Below are positions 8,408 through 16,309 of a stretch of DNA of 61,642 bases, one piece after another (positions within the stretch are counted from its first letter, which is position 1; each line of letters opens with the position of its first letter). A program made the position numbers and the translations under genes. Where the stretch lies: assembly GCA_002387205.1 (NCBI GenBank), contig DGLA01000022.1, positions 210,029-271,670 of the forward strand, read 5' to 3'. The notes below the pieces were generated by a model. That model worked only from the letters and a program-made list of their open reading frames with translations. It was not told where the DNA came from and ran no database searches. Source of the DNA: Stutzerimonas stutzeri. GTDB taxonomy: Bacteria; Pseudomonadota; Gammaproteobacteria; Pseudomonadales; Pseudomonadaceae.

Positions 8408-8776
8408 ATGGTTACAGTCACGCTGGCCGCCTTGTTACTAGCCGCCGCGGCACCTGTCGCGGCCCGGCTGGAGCTCTCTCCCGACGACAACCGGCTTAAT
8501 CTGCGACTGTGTTTCAGCAGTGAAGAAGCCCACCAACTGACCTATAACCTTGACGTAAGCACCATTGGCCGCGCCGGGACCAGTCGTAGCCGGCAATCCG
8601 GCAATCTGACCAGCGGACCCGAGGCGCAGTGCCCGCTGAACAACCGGATCGGCCTGGCGGAGGACAGCCGCATCGAGGCGACGCTGACCTGGACCGTCGA
8701 CGGTGAAGAGCAAACGCCGTTGCACGAGACGTATCCCCCGGCACAACCAACCGACTCCGCTGACTCGAACACCTGA
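8408..8776 (+). CDS. csgH: Curli fibre-formation chaperone CsgH/CsgC-like
   Basis: A 122-residue exported protein. Residues 1-19 form a signal peptide. The rest reads as an Ig-like beta-sandwich: LELSPDDNRLNLRLCFSSEE, then LTYNLDV, and IEATLTWTVDGEE. Two cysteines (C35, C75) may form a disulfide. CsgC/CsgH proteins are periplasmic chaperones that stop curlin from polymerising before export. The position right after csgA supports the call, and the sequence alone is only weakly diagnostic. The ribosome site is poor, so it may depend on read-through translation from csgA. Confidence 0.68.
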   Translation: MVTVTLAALLLAAAAPVAARLELSPDDNRLNLRLCFSSEEAHQLTYNLDVSTIGRAGTSRSRQSGNLTSGPEAQCPLNNRIGLAEDSRIEATLTWTVDGEEQTPLHETYPPAQPTDSADSNT

Positions 8777-8982
8777 CAAACCGACAGCGGGCTGGCGAGC
8801 TGCCTCCTGGGCCGGTGCAACGCGCCGCACTGGCAAACCAACGGACCACGAAGCCGCTCCCTTCGGAGGGTTGCGATTGCCCTGACCGCCCAGGTTTCCA
8901 CCGCCATGAGCCTGCAGACCGCCCCACCGGACGAGGCGCACGATCTACACCCTCGACTCGCAGCAGGGCCCGGAAAGGTTGT

Positions 8983-10134
8983 TTAAACGTGCGATAACGG
9001 CAGTGGTTTACTGCGCGCTAGACGACGACCCATCTCGATGCCCTTCAACTCCACGAAATGATAAGTCAGGCTCGATACCGCCAGGACGATGCCAAGCTCG
9101 AGCAAGGTCAGCAGGTCGTCCACCAGCCTGCTGCCGGTGCTGATATAGCGCATGATCTGCTCGCTACCTGGCTGCTGCAAAATGGTGGTGTATTCGCTGC
9201 CCGTGAGCTTGGAGATCACCACCGCGGCGCTGGTGAATGCAAAGATCACGGCAGCGTGGGTCAGGTAGATCGAAAACGACAGTTCGCCCAGGCGGGAGAA
9301 GCTCCGGTGCTGCAGCAACTGCGAGACAGCGCCCCGCTCGCCGGCAAAGACCAGCACTACCGCGCAGAAGAGCAGGCTGGCGATGATGCCCTGATGCGGC
9401 GTCTCGTGCGTCAAGGTGCGGTATACCAGCAACAGGCATAGCAGCTCGAGGCCGGTAAAGAACAGACGGTCGTCCATGCGGCTGAATGCTGCGTCCAATC
9501 GCTGATAGACGCGATAGGTCAACGCGCCGGCAAAGAAGCAGGAGGCGCCACGCCAGATGAACGGTTTGATCACGTCCAGTTCGATATACAGCGCCACGAA
9601 CGAGATCACCGTGGCCAACCCCAGCACCTGGGCACAGTAACGCGGCAGGATCAGCAGTACCATCGCAAGCAGCATGTACAGGTAGTACTCGATGCTGATG
9701 CTCCAGGCTGGCGTGTTGAACGACAGACTGTTGAAATCCCCGATCCAGCTCTGCAGCAGCAGTGCGTTGGGCAGGATTTCGCTCGGCGCCGTCTTGCCGG
9801 TAAACGCCGAGTCATTGAACGAGTATCCGTGGTGCTCGGCCCATAACTTGCCGAACTCCAGGCCGATGAACACAAGCAACATCAACAGGTGCAGCGGGTA
9901 CAGCCGAAAGGTGCGGCTGATAACGAACCGCCTGAGCACATCCGGGCCGAAATCTCGGCTGCCGTATGCGTGAAACATGACAAAGCCGCTGAGCACGAAA
10001 AAGAACTCGACGAACAGATCGGCATGCCTGAAGAAGTTGAGCTCAGAGAAACTCAGCAATATCTGGGTATGAAACAGCACCACAGCGACCGCACAAATAC
10101 CGCGAAAACCATCCAGCACTACAAAGCGTTTCAT
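8983..10134 (-). CDS. Acyltransferase family 3 membrane protein
   Basis: A 383-residue integral membrane O-acyltransferase of the acyl_transf_3 (OatA/NodX-like) type with about ten hydrophobic segments. The signature LDGFRGICAVAVVLFH at residues 7-22 contains the family arginine and the conserved histidine near the membrane. FFFVLSGFVMFHAYG and IEYYLYM also fit. Such enzymes acetylate or succinylate sugars in surface polysaccharides. The true start is MKRFVVLDG at 10134; the longer frame to 10383 lacks a ribosome site and reads as non-coding. It is convergent with the curli genes and divergent from the dehydrogenase. The substrate is unknown. Confidence 0.85.
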   Translation of the reverse strand: MKRFVVLDGFRGICAVAVVLFHTQILLSFSELNFFRHADLFVEFFFVLSGFVMFHAYGSRDFGPDVLRRFVISRTFRLYPLHLLMLLVFIGLEFGKLWAEHHGYSFNDSAFTGKTAPSEILPNALLLQSWIGDFNSLSFNTPAWSISIEYYLYMLLAMVLLILPRYCAQVLGLATVISFVALYIELDVIKPFIWRGASCFFAGALTYRVYQRLDAAFSRMDDRLFFTGLELLCLLLVYRTLTHETPHQGIIASLLFCAVVLVFAGERGAVSQLLQHRSFSRLGELSFSIYLTHAAVIFAFTSAAVVISKLTGSEYTTILQQPGSEQIMRYISTGSRLVDDLLTLLELGIVLAVSSLTYHFVELKGIEMGRRLARSKPLPLSHV

Positions 10135-10439
10135 TCCTGCACCTGGCTCGATGTCGAGGCATACCGCTGCACGACGGATGTGCAGACTTCCTGATCGATG
10201 GATAAGCGGGAGAGATCTCCCGAGCCCCACTGAGATCAATTGGCCATCAAAAGAGTTCCGCAGAATCTGACGCAACCCTGCATGCACTTGCGCGCTTTCG
10301 AGTAGGAGACTGCCGTGCAGTGGCACCAGCCAGTAGCCAAGCGTGTCCAGCCTCTGCCATCCATCGCCTGCCCGGAACCGCAAGCGGGCCCCCGGCTTCT
10401 ACCGAGCCAAGCCCCTTTATTGCAATCCGAGGACATCCA
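10135..10439. other. Divergent intergenic region with an inverted repeat
   Basis: This 305-base gap separates the acyltransferase start from the dehydrogenase start. It holds no convincing gene. At 10207-10222 CGGGAGA and TCTCCCG form a near-perfect inverted repeat with a 2-base centre, a possible operator. GAGGA at about 10429 is the ribosome site of the dehydrogenase. Confidence 0.4.
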
Positions 10440-11450
10440 ATGCGTATCTCTCTGAAACCTTTGCATGAGCAGGTCATCGTCATCACCGGCGCCTCGAGCG
10501 GAATCGGCCTTGCCACCGCCCGCCTGGCTGTCGAAAAAGGTGCCCGCGTGGTGCTGGTGGCGCGAAATGAAGAAGCGCTGGCCAGCATCGAGCGCGACCT
10601 GAATGCGGGCGATCGGGTCATGCATGTGATGGCGGACGTCGGCCAGCGTGAGCAACTCGAGCACGTGGCCAAGGAAACGATCTCGCACTTCGGCGGCTTC
10701 GACACCTGGATCAATAACGCCGGCAGCTCGGTCTGGGGCCGCTTTGACGAGGTCAGCGACGAAGATCATCAACAGGTCATGCAGACCAATTTCTGGGGCA
10801 CCCATTACGGCTCCGCAATCGCAGTGCAACATCTACGCGACAAGGGCGGTGCGCTGATCAACATCGGCAGTGTCGAGTCGGCCAATGCGCTGCCTTTCCA
10901 CAGCAGCTACAGCGCCAGCAAGCACGCCATCAAGGCCATGACCGACGTGCTGCGGGTGGAACTGGAGAAATCCGGCACGCCTGTTTCCGTAACGCTGGTA
11001 CGTCCGTCCTCGACCGATACCATGTTCATGGACCATTCCAAGAACTACCTGCCCAGCGCGCCGGTGTTTCCGCCACCTGTGTATGCGCCAGAGGTGGTCG
11101 CCCAGGCGATTCTGCACGCAGCCGAGCACCCGCAACGCGACGTCTATATCGGTAATGCCAAGCTGTTGTCGAAGCTGGCCCAGAATGCGCCTCGCCTGGC
11201 CGACTGGATCAACCGCACCTTTGTCTATGACGCGATCCAGAGCGGGCGCCCGGAGCGGAATTCGCGCGGCGCACTTTACGCCAATGACGTTGGCAGGGCC
11301 GGTGACGGCAAGGCCAGCGGTGACTACCCCGGCATGGTGCTGACCCGCAGTCTCTATACCCGGGCCACGCAGCATCCGGTTGCCACCACCGCAGCCGTGG
11401 CGGTGGGAGCCGCAGCGCTGATCGCCCTGTTGGGACGTCGCGGGCGCTAG
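10440..11450 (+). CDS. Short-chain dehydrogenase/reductase with C-terminal membrane segment
   Basis: A 336-residue SDR oxidoreductase. The nucleotide-binding motif VIVITGASSGIGLATA is at residues 12-27, NAG follows (WINNAGSS), and the catalytic triad is in NIGSVESANALPFHSSYSASK, quoted here only as Ser, Tyr and Lys of the SYSASK motif. The last 30 residues (HPVATTAAVAVGAAALIALL) form a hydrophobic tail, so the enzyme may be membrane-tethered. The start has GAGGA six bases upstream; the frame open from 10320 is not supported before this ATG. Substrate unknown. It is monocistronic by layout and followed by a hairpin. Confidence 0.86.
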   Translation: MRISLKPLHEQVIVITGASSGIGLATARLAVEKGARVVLVARNEEALASIERDLNAGDRVMHVMADVGQREQLEHVAKETISHFGGFDTWINNAGSSVWGRFDEVSDEDHQQVMQTNFWGTHYGSAIAVQHLRDKGGALINIGSVESANALPFHSSYSASKHAIKAMTDVLRVELEKSGTPVSVTLVRPSSTDTMFMDHSKNYLPSAPVFPPPVYAPEVVAQAILHAAEHPQRDVYIGNAKLLSKLAQNAPRLADWINRTFVYDAIQSGRPERNSRGALYANDVGRAGDGKASGDYPGMVLTRSLYTRATQHPVATTAAVAVGAAALIALLGRRGR

Positions 11451-11458
11451 CGGATTGG

Positions 11459-11485
11459 CGGCGCAGCCCTTGCTGCGCCGTCTTC
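11459..11485 (+). terminator. Probable terminator after the SDR gene
   Basis: CGGCGCAGC and GCTGCGCCG form a perfect 9-bp stem with a CCTT loop, followed by TCTTC. The U-tract is weak. It insulates the SDR gene from the PhoP-box promoter that begins seven bases further on. Confidence 0.55.
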
Positions 11486-11491
11486 GCAGCC

Positions 11492-11530
11492 GTTCAGCTC
11501 AGGTTCAGCCAGGGTTCAGGCGCGGTTCAG
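11492..11530 (+). promoter_or_regulatory. Four GTTCAG direct repeats: tandem PhoP boxes of oprH
   Basis: GTTCAG starts at 11492, 11503, 11514 and 11525, an exact 11-base period. The P. aeruginosa PhoP site is GTTCAG-N5-GTTCAG, so this array equals two abutting boxes. It ends 56 bases before the oprH start, compatible with positioning at or just upstream of the -35 region, and marks the oprH-phoP-phoQ operon as autoregulated. Confidence 0.88.
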
Positions 11531-11586
11531 GGGACCGCAGGCAGGATGGAGACGTAAATTTTTCCACGCCTGCAAAGGAGCGACAC

Positions 11587-12192
11587 ATGAACAAGCTGCA
11601 TAGCCTGACCATCGCCACCACTCTCAGCGTTTTCGCCCTCGGCGCCCAAGCCGCCGACAACTTCGCCGGCCTCACCTGGGGCAAGAGCACGGTCAATATC
11701 GATCGCTCCAGCACCCTGAAGCAGAACATGCCCGGTACCAACCGTTTCGATGACACCATCAAGAACAGTGGCACCTGGGGCATCCGCGCGGGCCAGATGA
11801 CTGACGAGGCCCGCTACTATGCGACCTATGAGAATGTCTCCGATGACTACGGCAGCTCGCTTAAACTGCGCCAGCAGAACCTGATTGGCAGCTATGACCT
11901 GTTCCTGCCGATCGGCGATACCACCCGTCTGTTCGGCGGCGCCAGTGCCGGCCTGACCAAGCTGGAGAACGAGTCCAGCGGTTACCGCCGCGACAGCGAC
12001 ATCGGTTATCTGGTTGGTCTGCAGGCCGGTGTCCTGCAAGGCGTCGGCAACAATACCTCGATCGAAGCGGGTTACCGTTATCTGCGTAGCAACGCCGGCA
12101 CCGAAGTGGCTGAGCGCGGCGTCGGCAAGGTAGGCTCGATCGACGTACACAGCAGCAAGCAGGCCTACCTGGGTGTGAACTATCAGTTCTAA
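11587..12192 (+). CDS. oprH: Outer-membrane protein OprH (PhoP/PhoQ-inducible)
   Basis: A 201-residue eight-stranded outer-membrane barrel. Residues 1-21 are a signal peptide ending in AQAAD. The mature sequence shows the OprH pattern ADNFAGLTWG, GTWGIRAGQ, YYATYENVSD, KLRQQNLIGSYD, LFGGASAGLTKLE, and ends in YLGVNYQF with the terminal aromatic needed for barrel insertion. OprH cross-links lipopolysaccharide at low Mg2+ in P. aeruginosa. AAGGAG lies seven bases before the ATG. It is the first gene of the operon with phoP and phoQ and sits directly behind the PhoP boxes. Confidence 0.94.
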   Translation: MNKLHSLTIATTLSVFALGAQAADNFAGLTWGKSTVNIDRSSTLKQNMPGTNRFDDTIKNSGTWGIRAGQMTDEARYYATYENVSDDYGSSLKLRQQNLIGSYDLFLPIGDTTRLFGGASAGLTKLENESSGYRRDSDIGYLVGLQAGVLQGVGNNTSIEAGYRYLRSNAGTEVAERGVGKVGSIDVHSSKQAYLGVNYQF

Positions 12193-12215
12193 AGCGCAAT
12201 TTGCCCAATGGAGCA

Positions 12216-12236
12216 CGGCCGGGATTGCCCCGGCCG
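12216..12236 (+). other. Hairpin between oprH and phoP
   Basis: CGGCCGGG and CCCGGCCG form an 8-bp GC-only stem with the loop ATTGC, not followed by a U-tract. It sits between the oprH stop and the phoP ribosome site. It could stabilise the oprH message end or attenuate reading into phoPQ. Confidence 0.45.
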
Positions 12237-12257
12237 CTTGCATGACAGGAGCCGAGG

Positions 12258-12935
12258 ATGAAAGTGCTGGTGGTGGAAGACGAGGCGCTGCTGCGCCACC
12301 ACCTGTTGACTCGCCTGAGCGAAAGCGGCCACGTCGTCAACGCAGTGGCCGATGCCGAAGAGGCGCTTTATCAGACCCGCGAATTCAATCACGATCTGGC
12401 GGTGGTCGATCTTGGCCTGCCGGGTATCAGCGGGCTGGACCTGATCCGCCAGCTGCGTAGCAATGGTGAGCGGTTTCCCATCCTCATCCTCACGGCGCGG
12501 GGCAACTGGCAGGACAAGGTCGAAGGGCTTGCCGCCGGGGCCGATGACTACGTCGTCAAACCCTTCCAGTTCGAGGAGCTCGAGGCGCGGCTCAACGCGT
12601 TGTTGCGTCGCTCTTCCGGCTTCACCCAGGCCAGCATCGAAGCCGGGCCGCTGCGGCTCGATCTCAACCGCAAGCAGGCGCTGATCAACGATGAACCGCT
12701 GCCGCTGACCGCGTTCGAGTACCGCATCCTTGAATACCTGATGCGTCATCAGCAGCAGGTGGTGGCCAAGGAACGCCTGATGGAACAGCTGTATCCAGAC
12801 GACAACGAGCGCGACACCAATGTCATCGAAGTGCTGGTCGGCCGCTTGCGGCGCAAGCTGGAAGCCCAGGGCGGGCTGAAACCCATCGATACCGTTCGCG
12901 GTCTCGGTTATCTGTTTACCGAGCGCTGCCGATGA
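12258..12935 (+). CDS. phoP: Response regulator PhoP
   Basis: A 225-residue OmpR-family regulator. The receiver domain (1-115) has the acidic pocket E7-D8, phospho-acceptor D51 in VVDLGLPG, and the lysine in VVKPF. The C-terminal winged helix (130-222) ends in VRGLGYLF. The stretch GNWQDKVEGLAAGADDYVV is characteristic of PhoP. It controls Mg2+/cationic-peptide responses, including its own operon through the GTTCAG array. The gene overlaps phoQ by four bases (ATGA). Confidence 0.95.
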   Translation: MKVLVVEDEALLRHHLLTRLSESGHVVNAVADAEEALYQTREFNHDLAVVDLGLPGISGLDLIRQLRSNGERFPILILTARGNWQDKVEGLAAGADDYVVKPFQFEELEARLNALLRRSSGFTQASIEAGPLRLDLNRKQALINDEPLPLTAFEYRILEYLMRHQQQVVAKERLMEQLYPDDNERDTNVIEVLVGRLRRKLEAQGGLKPIDTVRGLGYLFTERCR

Positions 12936-14329
12936 GCCGGCGCTGGCGCCGCTGGCTGGTGCTGGCGCGAACCTCCCGCAACGGCAGTCTCTCGCTGCGG
13001 CTGCGGCTCATGCTGGGCGCTACCGGCCTTGCCATCCTGTTCATGTTTGCCCTGCTGCCGGTGCTGCAGGCTGCGTTCAGCCTTGCCTTCGAGCGCGTCA
13101 TCGAAGAGCGCCTGGCCGCCGACGCCAATACCCTGATTACCGCGTCGCGCATCGAAGATGGCCGGCTTGTCATGCCCGCCCGCATGCCGGACGAGGAATT
13201 CAACCTGCCTGACGCCAAATTGCTGGGCTACATATTCGATCCTCAAGGCAGACGGCTCTGGCAATCGCGCTCGGCCGAAGACGAAAGCATCGATTATCGG
13301 CCGCGCCTGCAGGACGGCATTACCGAATTCAAGCGAGTACGTGACGCAGAGGGCGTGGAATATTTCGTCTACGATGTCGAGCTGCGGCTGAGCGATGATC
13401 GGCGCCAGGCGTTCAGTTTCGTCACCATGCAACCGACCAGCGAATACCGCAGCCTGTTCGAGGAATTCCGTCAGCAGCTCTACCTCTGGCTCGGCGGAGG
13501 CCTGCTGGTTTTGCTGACGCTGCTTTGGCTGGGCCTGACCTGGGGCTTTCGCTCGCTCAAGCGCCTTAGCCATGAGCTGGACCTGGCCGAGGCAGGACAG
13601 CTCGACCGGCTGAGCGAGCGGCATCCACGTGAACTCTTGCGCCTGACGCGCTCGCTGAACCGACTGCTCGATGGCGAACGTCGTCAGCGCGAGCAGTACC
13701 GCAATTCGCTCGGTGATCTGGCCCACAGCCTGAAGACACCCTTGACCGTCCTGCAAAGCGTCGGCGAGGTCATCAGCGCCCAGCCGGTCAACCGCGAGCA
13801 ATCCCGGGTCATGCGCGCGCAGATCGAGCGCATGAGCCAGCAGATTGGTTACCAGCTACAGCGGGCAAGCCTCGGCCAGAGCGGCCTGGTGCGCCACCGG
13901 GTCGCATTGCAGCCGTTGCTGGTGCGCCTGTGCAGCACCCTGGACAAGGTCTATCAGGACAAGCGCGTACAGGTCGGGCTGCAGCTGCCTCCAGAAGCTA
14001 CCCTACCGCTGGAGCAGGGTGCACTCATGGAACTGCTCGGCAACCTGCTGGAGAACGCCTACCGGCTCTGCCTCCATCACGTACGCGTCAGCCTGCAACA
14101 GGACGGCGAATTCCTGATGCTGAGCATCGAAGATGACGGCCCCGGCGTGCCGGTCGATCAGCGCGCACGCATCCTGCGTCGTGGCGAACGCCTTGACGCC
14201 CAGCACCCTGGCCAGGGCATCGGCCTGGCGGTGGTCAAGGACATTCTCGACAGCTATGGCGGCGAGCTCAGGCTCGATGACTCCGATCTTGGTGGCGCAG
14301 CGTTCCGCCTGCGCCTGCCTGCGGACTGA
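12932..14329 (+). CDS. phoQ: Sensor histidine kinase PhoQ
   Basis: A 465-residue membrane kinase. TM1 is about residues 26-50 and TM2 about 184-205; between them lies a 130-residue periplasmic sensor with acidic patches (DEDESID-like clusters) of the type that bridges Mg2+ to the membrane. HAMP follows, then the H-box AHSLKTPLT with H265, and N, G1 (DDGPGVP) and G2 (GQGIGLAVV) boxes. It phosphorylates PhoP. Start ATG 12932 overlaps the phoP stop, so the two are translationally coupled. The whole operon oprH-phoP-phoQ is intact. Confidence 0.94.
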   Translation: MSRRWRRWLVLARTSRNGSLSLRLRLMLGATGLAILFMFALLPVLQAAFSLAFERVIEERLAADANTLITASRIEDGRLVMPARMPDEEFNLPDAKLLGYIFDPQGRRLWQSRSAEDESIDYRPRLQDGITEFKRVRDAEGVEYFVYDVELRLSDDRRQAFSFVTMQPTSEYRSLFEEFRQQLYLWLGGGLLVLLTLLWLGLTWGFRSLKRLSHELDLAEAGQLDRLSERHPRELLRLTRSLNRLLDGERRQREQYRNSLGDLAHSLKTPLTVLQSVGEVISAQPVNREQSRVMRAQIERMSQQIGYQLQRASLGQSGLVRHRVALQPLLVRLCSTLDKVYQDKRVQVGLQLPPEATLPLEQGALMELLGNLLENAYRLCLHHVRVSLQQDGEFLMLSIEDDGPGVPVDQRARILRRGERLDAQHPGQGIGLAVVKDILDSYGGELRLDDSDLGGAAFRLRLPAD

Positions 14330-14413
14330 AATTACAAAGCACCCACGCGATGGATGCCCTGGCAGGTTGCCATTGCTAGAGTTCACCTTCCCAACAAGCA
14401 CTGGACGCATCGG

Positions 14414-14857
14414 ATGTCACCGGATGATTACAAACGACGGGTACGCAAACACGTCGACCTGAGCTGGAACCGCGGCCATCTGGCGCTCGCCGAGCAGTTG
14501 CACGGCAAGGATTTTCTCTACAAGAGCTCGTTCGTCGGCCATCCCCTGTCCAGCGCAGGCTTCGCCGCCATGGTCATGCAGATTCGTACGGCCATGCCGG
14601 ATCTCCAGGTGGTGATCGAAGAGTGCGTCGCCGAAGGCGACAAGGTGGTCACCTGGAGCACGCTGATCGGCACTATTGAAAACGCAGCGCTTGGCTATCC
14701 TCCCAGCGACAAGGTGCTGAGCATTTCTGCCATGGCTTTCTGGACCCTGTCCCCAAGCGGACTGATTCGCGAGATATGCACCATGTTCGACATGGAAAGC
14801 TTCCGCTCCCAACTGGGCCTGGCAACACGCACCTACGCGGAAAAAGCCCTGCCCTGA
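14414..14857 (+). CDS. SnoaL-like (NTF2-fold) ester-cyclase family protein
   Basis: A 147-residue single-domain protein. It shows the NTF2/SnoaL layout: N-terminal helix with DLSWNRGHLALAEQLHGKDF, the central MVMQIRTAMPDLQVVIEE and the barrel strands GDKVVTWSTLIGT and ISAMAFWTLSPSGLIREICT. These proteins act as polyketide cyclases, isomerases or ligand binders, and most are functionally uncharacterised. The start is the internal ATG at 14414; earlier codons in the frame have no ribosome site. It stands 84 bases behind phoQ with no terminator between, so distal co-transcription is possible but unproven. Confidence 0.75.
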   Translation: MSPDDYKRRVRKHVDLSWNRGHLALAEQLHGKDFLYKSSFVGHPLSSAGFAAMVMQIRTAMPDLQVVIEECVAEGDKVVTWSTLIGTIENAALGYPPSDKVLSISAMAFWTLSPSGLIREICTMFDMESFRSQLGLATRTYAEKALP

Positions 14858-14963
14858 CGGTGGCTGATTGGCAGGCAAAGCGGCGATTCGCTTCCTCGTG
14901 GCAGACAACGCCTCGGTTTTGCGGTCCATTGCACAGTCGCCCCGCTATCGAAAGGCAGGTTGA

Positions 14964-15617
14964 ATGCACCGACCGCTGTTGCTCAAGACCCTGGTTATCC
15001 TTGTCTTGCTGGCCCTGCTGGCCTCCGCCTTCAGCCCGCATGACCGCACCACCTGGCTGATGGAGATTTTGCCCGCAGCCATCCTGCTGCCGGCTCTGAT
15101 CTACAACCATCAGCGATTCCCCCTCTCGTCGCTGCTCTACCTGTTGCTGGCCGTTCAGGCGCTGGGGCTGATTGCCGGTGGGCACTACAGCTTTGCCCGC
15201 GTTCCGGTGGGCTTCTGGCTGCAGGACTGGCTGGAGCTGGACCGTAATCCCTATGACCGGCTGGGGCATTTTCTTCAGGGGGTCGTGCCGGCGCTGATCG
15301 CCCGCGAGTTGCTGGTGCGCAAGGATCGTGTCCATGGCAAGCACCTGTTGCCCTTCGTCTGCGTGTGCATGGCGATGACCCTGAGCGCCGTCTACGAGCT
15401 GGTCGAGTGGGCCGCGGCGCTCGCCCTTGGCCAGGGCGCCGAGGAATTCCTCGGCATGCAGGGCGACCCCTGGGACACCCAGGCCGACATGTTCTGCGCC
15501 CTGCTCGGCGCGCTCACGGCCATGACGCTTCTGGTTCATCTTCATGACCGCAGCATGGCGGCGCTGGATCAACCCCGCCGCCGCAGCGGGAAGGCTGTCG
15601 GCAAAACGGCCAGCTGA
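14964..15617 (+). CDS. YjdF/DUF2238-type inner-membrane protein
   Basis: A 217-residue polytopic membrane protein with about six hydrophobic segments. The family marks are GGHYSFARVPVGFWL, NPYDRLGHFLQGVVPALIARE, AVYELVEWAAAL and the QGDPWDTQADMF motif, all rich in charged residues within membrane segments. The function of this family is unknown. It follows the SnoaL-like gene by 106 bases on the same strand. The ATG at 14964 opens directly into the first membrane helix. Confidence 0.82.
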   Translation: MHRPLLLKTLVILVLLALLASAFSPHDRTTWLMEILPAAILLPALIYNHQRFPLSSLLYLLLAVQALGLIAGGHYSFARVPVGFWLQDWLELDRNPYDRLGHFLQGVVPALIARELLVRKDRVHGKHLLPFVCVCMAMTLSAVYELVEWAAALALGQGAEEFLGMQGDPWDTQADMFCALLGALTAMTLLVHLHDRSMAALDQPRRRSGKAVGKTAS

Positions 15618-15757
15618 ATCCTGGCTGTTTCGCTATCGGCGAGCCCTGGAATCAAGTATCAAGACTGTCGATTAGCAGTATCGATACGCTCACGTTTGTC
15701 CACTTCGTCCTCGCCCGTAGCATGGGTCCCGTACCCACTCCTACCGAGGACAACATC

Positions 15758-16069
15758 ATGAAAAAGCTATTAGCAAGTCTGATTCTGGCCAGCGTCGCCT
15801 CCACCGCCTTTGCCATTCCGCCGAGCCACCCGCAGCCGGTTCTGGGTGAGGCGCAGAGCCCTTCCACTGTCGGGAAGGCCGCGGCAGGTGATCGGGCCCT
15901 CGCCGAAAATGGCTTTGATCGTACGCCCCTGAGCGAAGGGCTCGCCGAGGACGGATTCGACCTGACGCCGCAAGCAGACCAGGTTGCCGACGACGGTTTC
16001 GCCCGTACACCACTGGGGCAACTGCTGGCAGAAGACGGAAGCGACCGCACTGCGCTCGGCACCGTCTGA
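15758..16069 (+). CDS. Exported protein made of four 14-residue repeats
   Basis: A 103-residue protein of unknown function. Residues 1-19 are a signal peptide (MKKLLASLILASVASTAFA). The C-terminal half is four exact-length 14-residue repeats: 48-61 LAENGFDRTPLSEG, 62-75 LAEDGFDLTPQADQ, 76-89 VADDGFARTPLGQL, 90-103 LAEDGSDRTALGTV. The consensus is L-A-E-D-G-F-D-R-T-P-L. The acidic, Gly/Asp-rich core resembles small periplasmic repeat proteins common in pseudomonads, whose role is not established. Its own terminator follows immediately, so it is probably a single-gene transcript. Confidence 0.72.
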   Translation: MKKLLASLILASVASTAFAIPPSHPQPVLGEAQSPSTVGKAAAGDRALAENGFDRTPLSEGLAEDGFDLTPQADQVADDGFARTPLGQLLAEDGSDRTALGTV

Positions 16070-16086
16070 ACCAAACCGCTCCATTC

Positions 16087-16110
16087 AAGGCGCCGTTGGC
16101 GCCTTTTTTT
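16087..16110 (+). terminator. Intrinsic terminator after the repeat-protein gene
   Basis: AAGGCGCC and GGCGCCTT form a perfect 8-bp stem with a GTT loop and run into TTTTT. It lies 17 bases after the stop codon and ends the transcript before the chemoreceptor promoter. Confidence 0.9.
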
Positions 16111-16204
16111 CGTCTCGACATTTCTCACCGGCCTGTCAGGCCTCTCTGGATGAAGGCACCAAGCCTATGCCGACAGCTTTACATTCACCCAATCGATACA
16201 GGCC

Positions 16205-16232
16205 TTGTACAAAACCAATACCAAAGTACAAT
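16205..16232 (+). promoter_or_regulatory. Possible sigma-70 promoter of the chemoreceptor gene
   Basis: TTGTAC, 16 bases, then TACAAT, placed 77 bases before the ATG. The -10 has one mismatch to TATAAT and the -35 keeps TTG. TTGTAC and GTACAA also form an inverted repeat across it. No sigma-28 consensus was seen. Weak call. Confidence 0.3.
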
Positions 16233-16309
16233 TGCTTGATATCTAACGGCCATCATTATGACCGCACAGTCAATCCGTGAATTAATCCGCCACCCTTCAG
16301 AGAATAAGA

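Noticed and set aside
8777..8982. 206-base gap after csgH, examined for csgF/csgG remnants
   Set aside because: Short frames only (for example 26 codons at 8906); no CsgF or CsgG motif, and no lipoprotein signal.
11542..11586. Possible additional small gene between the PhoP boxes and oprH
   Set aside because: The frame open from 11455 has no start or ribosome site before the AAGGAG that serves oprH.
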